The translations under genes and the position numbers were made by a program. Below are positions 63,761 through 64,000 of a stretch of 64,000 nucleotides of DNA, one piece after another. This stretch comes from Candidatus Mediterraneibacter avicola (GTDB lineage Bacteria > Bacillota > Clostridia > Lachnospirales > Lachnospiraceae), in contig DXDR01000025.1 in NCBI GenBank assembly GCA_019115385.1, positions 1 to 64,000 on the forward strand. Reading direction: 5' to 3'. The stretch's first letter is position 1. Each line of letters opens with the position of its first letter. Below the pieces are notes generated by a model. The model worked only from the letters and a program-made list of their open reading frames with translations. It searched no databases and had not been told where the DNA came from.

Positions 63761-64000
63761 TCAGATCCCGTCACTGTTCATTGCTTCGTTCATCATCTCT
63801 GTCTGCTCCGCCGAATTCTCATGGGTGATCGATCCGTTGCGGATTCCCTTGCCCATGTTCTCAACCGGCGTCCAGCAGTTTGCCATCTCAGCCAGGTTCG
63901 GCTGCAGGATGGACGTGCGGTTGAACGTATCGTTAATGGCCGCTACCACATCATTTGATATAATATCCTCATCCGCAAGAAGCGCCGTATGAGTCGGAAC
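63761..64000 (-). CDS. Maltodextrin-binding protein MalE (3' end only)
   Basis: The last 79 codons of the first gene of the transport operon, entering from the right edge. The sequence VPTHTALLADEDIISNDVVA to EMANCWTPVENMGKGIRNGS then EQTEMMNEAMNSDGI is typical of the C terminus of extracellular maltose/maltodextrin solute-binding lipoproteins (helices closing the C-lobe, with the MxxxW-like sugar-contact region). It precedes malF by 16 bases. Family assignment rests on position and this tail only. Confidence 0.75.
   Translation of the reverse strand, partial: VPTHTALLADEDIISNDVVAAINDTFNRTSILQPNLAEMANCWTPVENMGKGIRNGSITHENSAEQTEMMNEAMNSDGI

Overview
The window reads as chromosome of a low-to-moderate GC anaerobic Firmicute, most likely a gut Lachnospiraceae (Clostridium cluster XIVa). 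Supporting signs are a Firmicute-type class III fructose-bisphosphatase, HPr kinase, a T-box in front of thrS, a fused ECF transporter ATPase, a rubredoxin, a eukaryote-type HisA, and strong AGGAGG ribosome sites throughout. No rRNA, tRNA or CRISPR array was seen. The placement is inference from gene content, not a database match.

Layout. Positions 1-484 hold the 5' end of uvrB, running off the left edge. Positions 485-3890 are a visibly AT-rich, decaying accessory patch: a YhcG/DUF1016 nuclease gene with an in-frame stop at codon 10, an unrecognised gene with nuclease-like motifs, a DUF2971-like fragment, a wrecked RhuM-like relic, a truncated RhuM gene, and a captured, diverged internal piece of uvrB. 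Positions 3891-10475 carry a DNA-repair methyltransferase, an RpiR regulator, a PHP hydrolase, a complete ECF transporter (S, fused A-A, T) and a rubredoxin too short to be obvious. Positions 10584-18085 form the protein quality-control block tig-clpP-clpX / lon-engB-ytvI. Positions 18150-31998 carry housekeeping genes: DJ-1, CYTH, an XRE regulator, hom plus a proposed homoserine kinase, prfB with its programmed frameshift, secA, hisA, a small lipoprotein, a sigma factor, fbp, dapB and a two-OB-fold SSB-like protein.

Positions 32208-53363 carry typA, hpf, yigZ, a PBP1A, glcK-hprK-uvrC, ftsH, DUF1846, pyrG, dus, an ABC exporter and thrS. Between the exporter and thrS lies a 716-bp non-coding element made of three very large hairpins closed by 13-bp terminal inverted repeats. 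Both flanking stop codons are the first three bases of those repeats. thrS is preceded by a complete promoter, T-box and terminator.

Positions 53861-64000 form an alpha-glucan utilisation operon read leftward: malE (3' end only), malF (interrupted by one in-frame TAA), malG, pulA, glycogen debranching enzyme, neopullulanase-type GH13 and alpha-glucosidase. Together these import maltodextrins and cut them to glucose. The ROK glucokinase and HPr kinase elsewhere in the window fit phosphorylation of that glucose and carbon catabolite control.

The most unusual items are the 716-bp palindromic element, a leader hairpin with a terminator before pyrG whose promoter and first transcribed bases match those of the neighbouring DUF1846 gene, an hpf promoter nested inside the typA terminator, a repeat that lengthens the SecA C terminus, and two in-frame ochre codons in otherwise intact genes.
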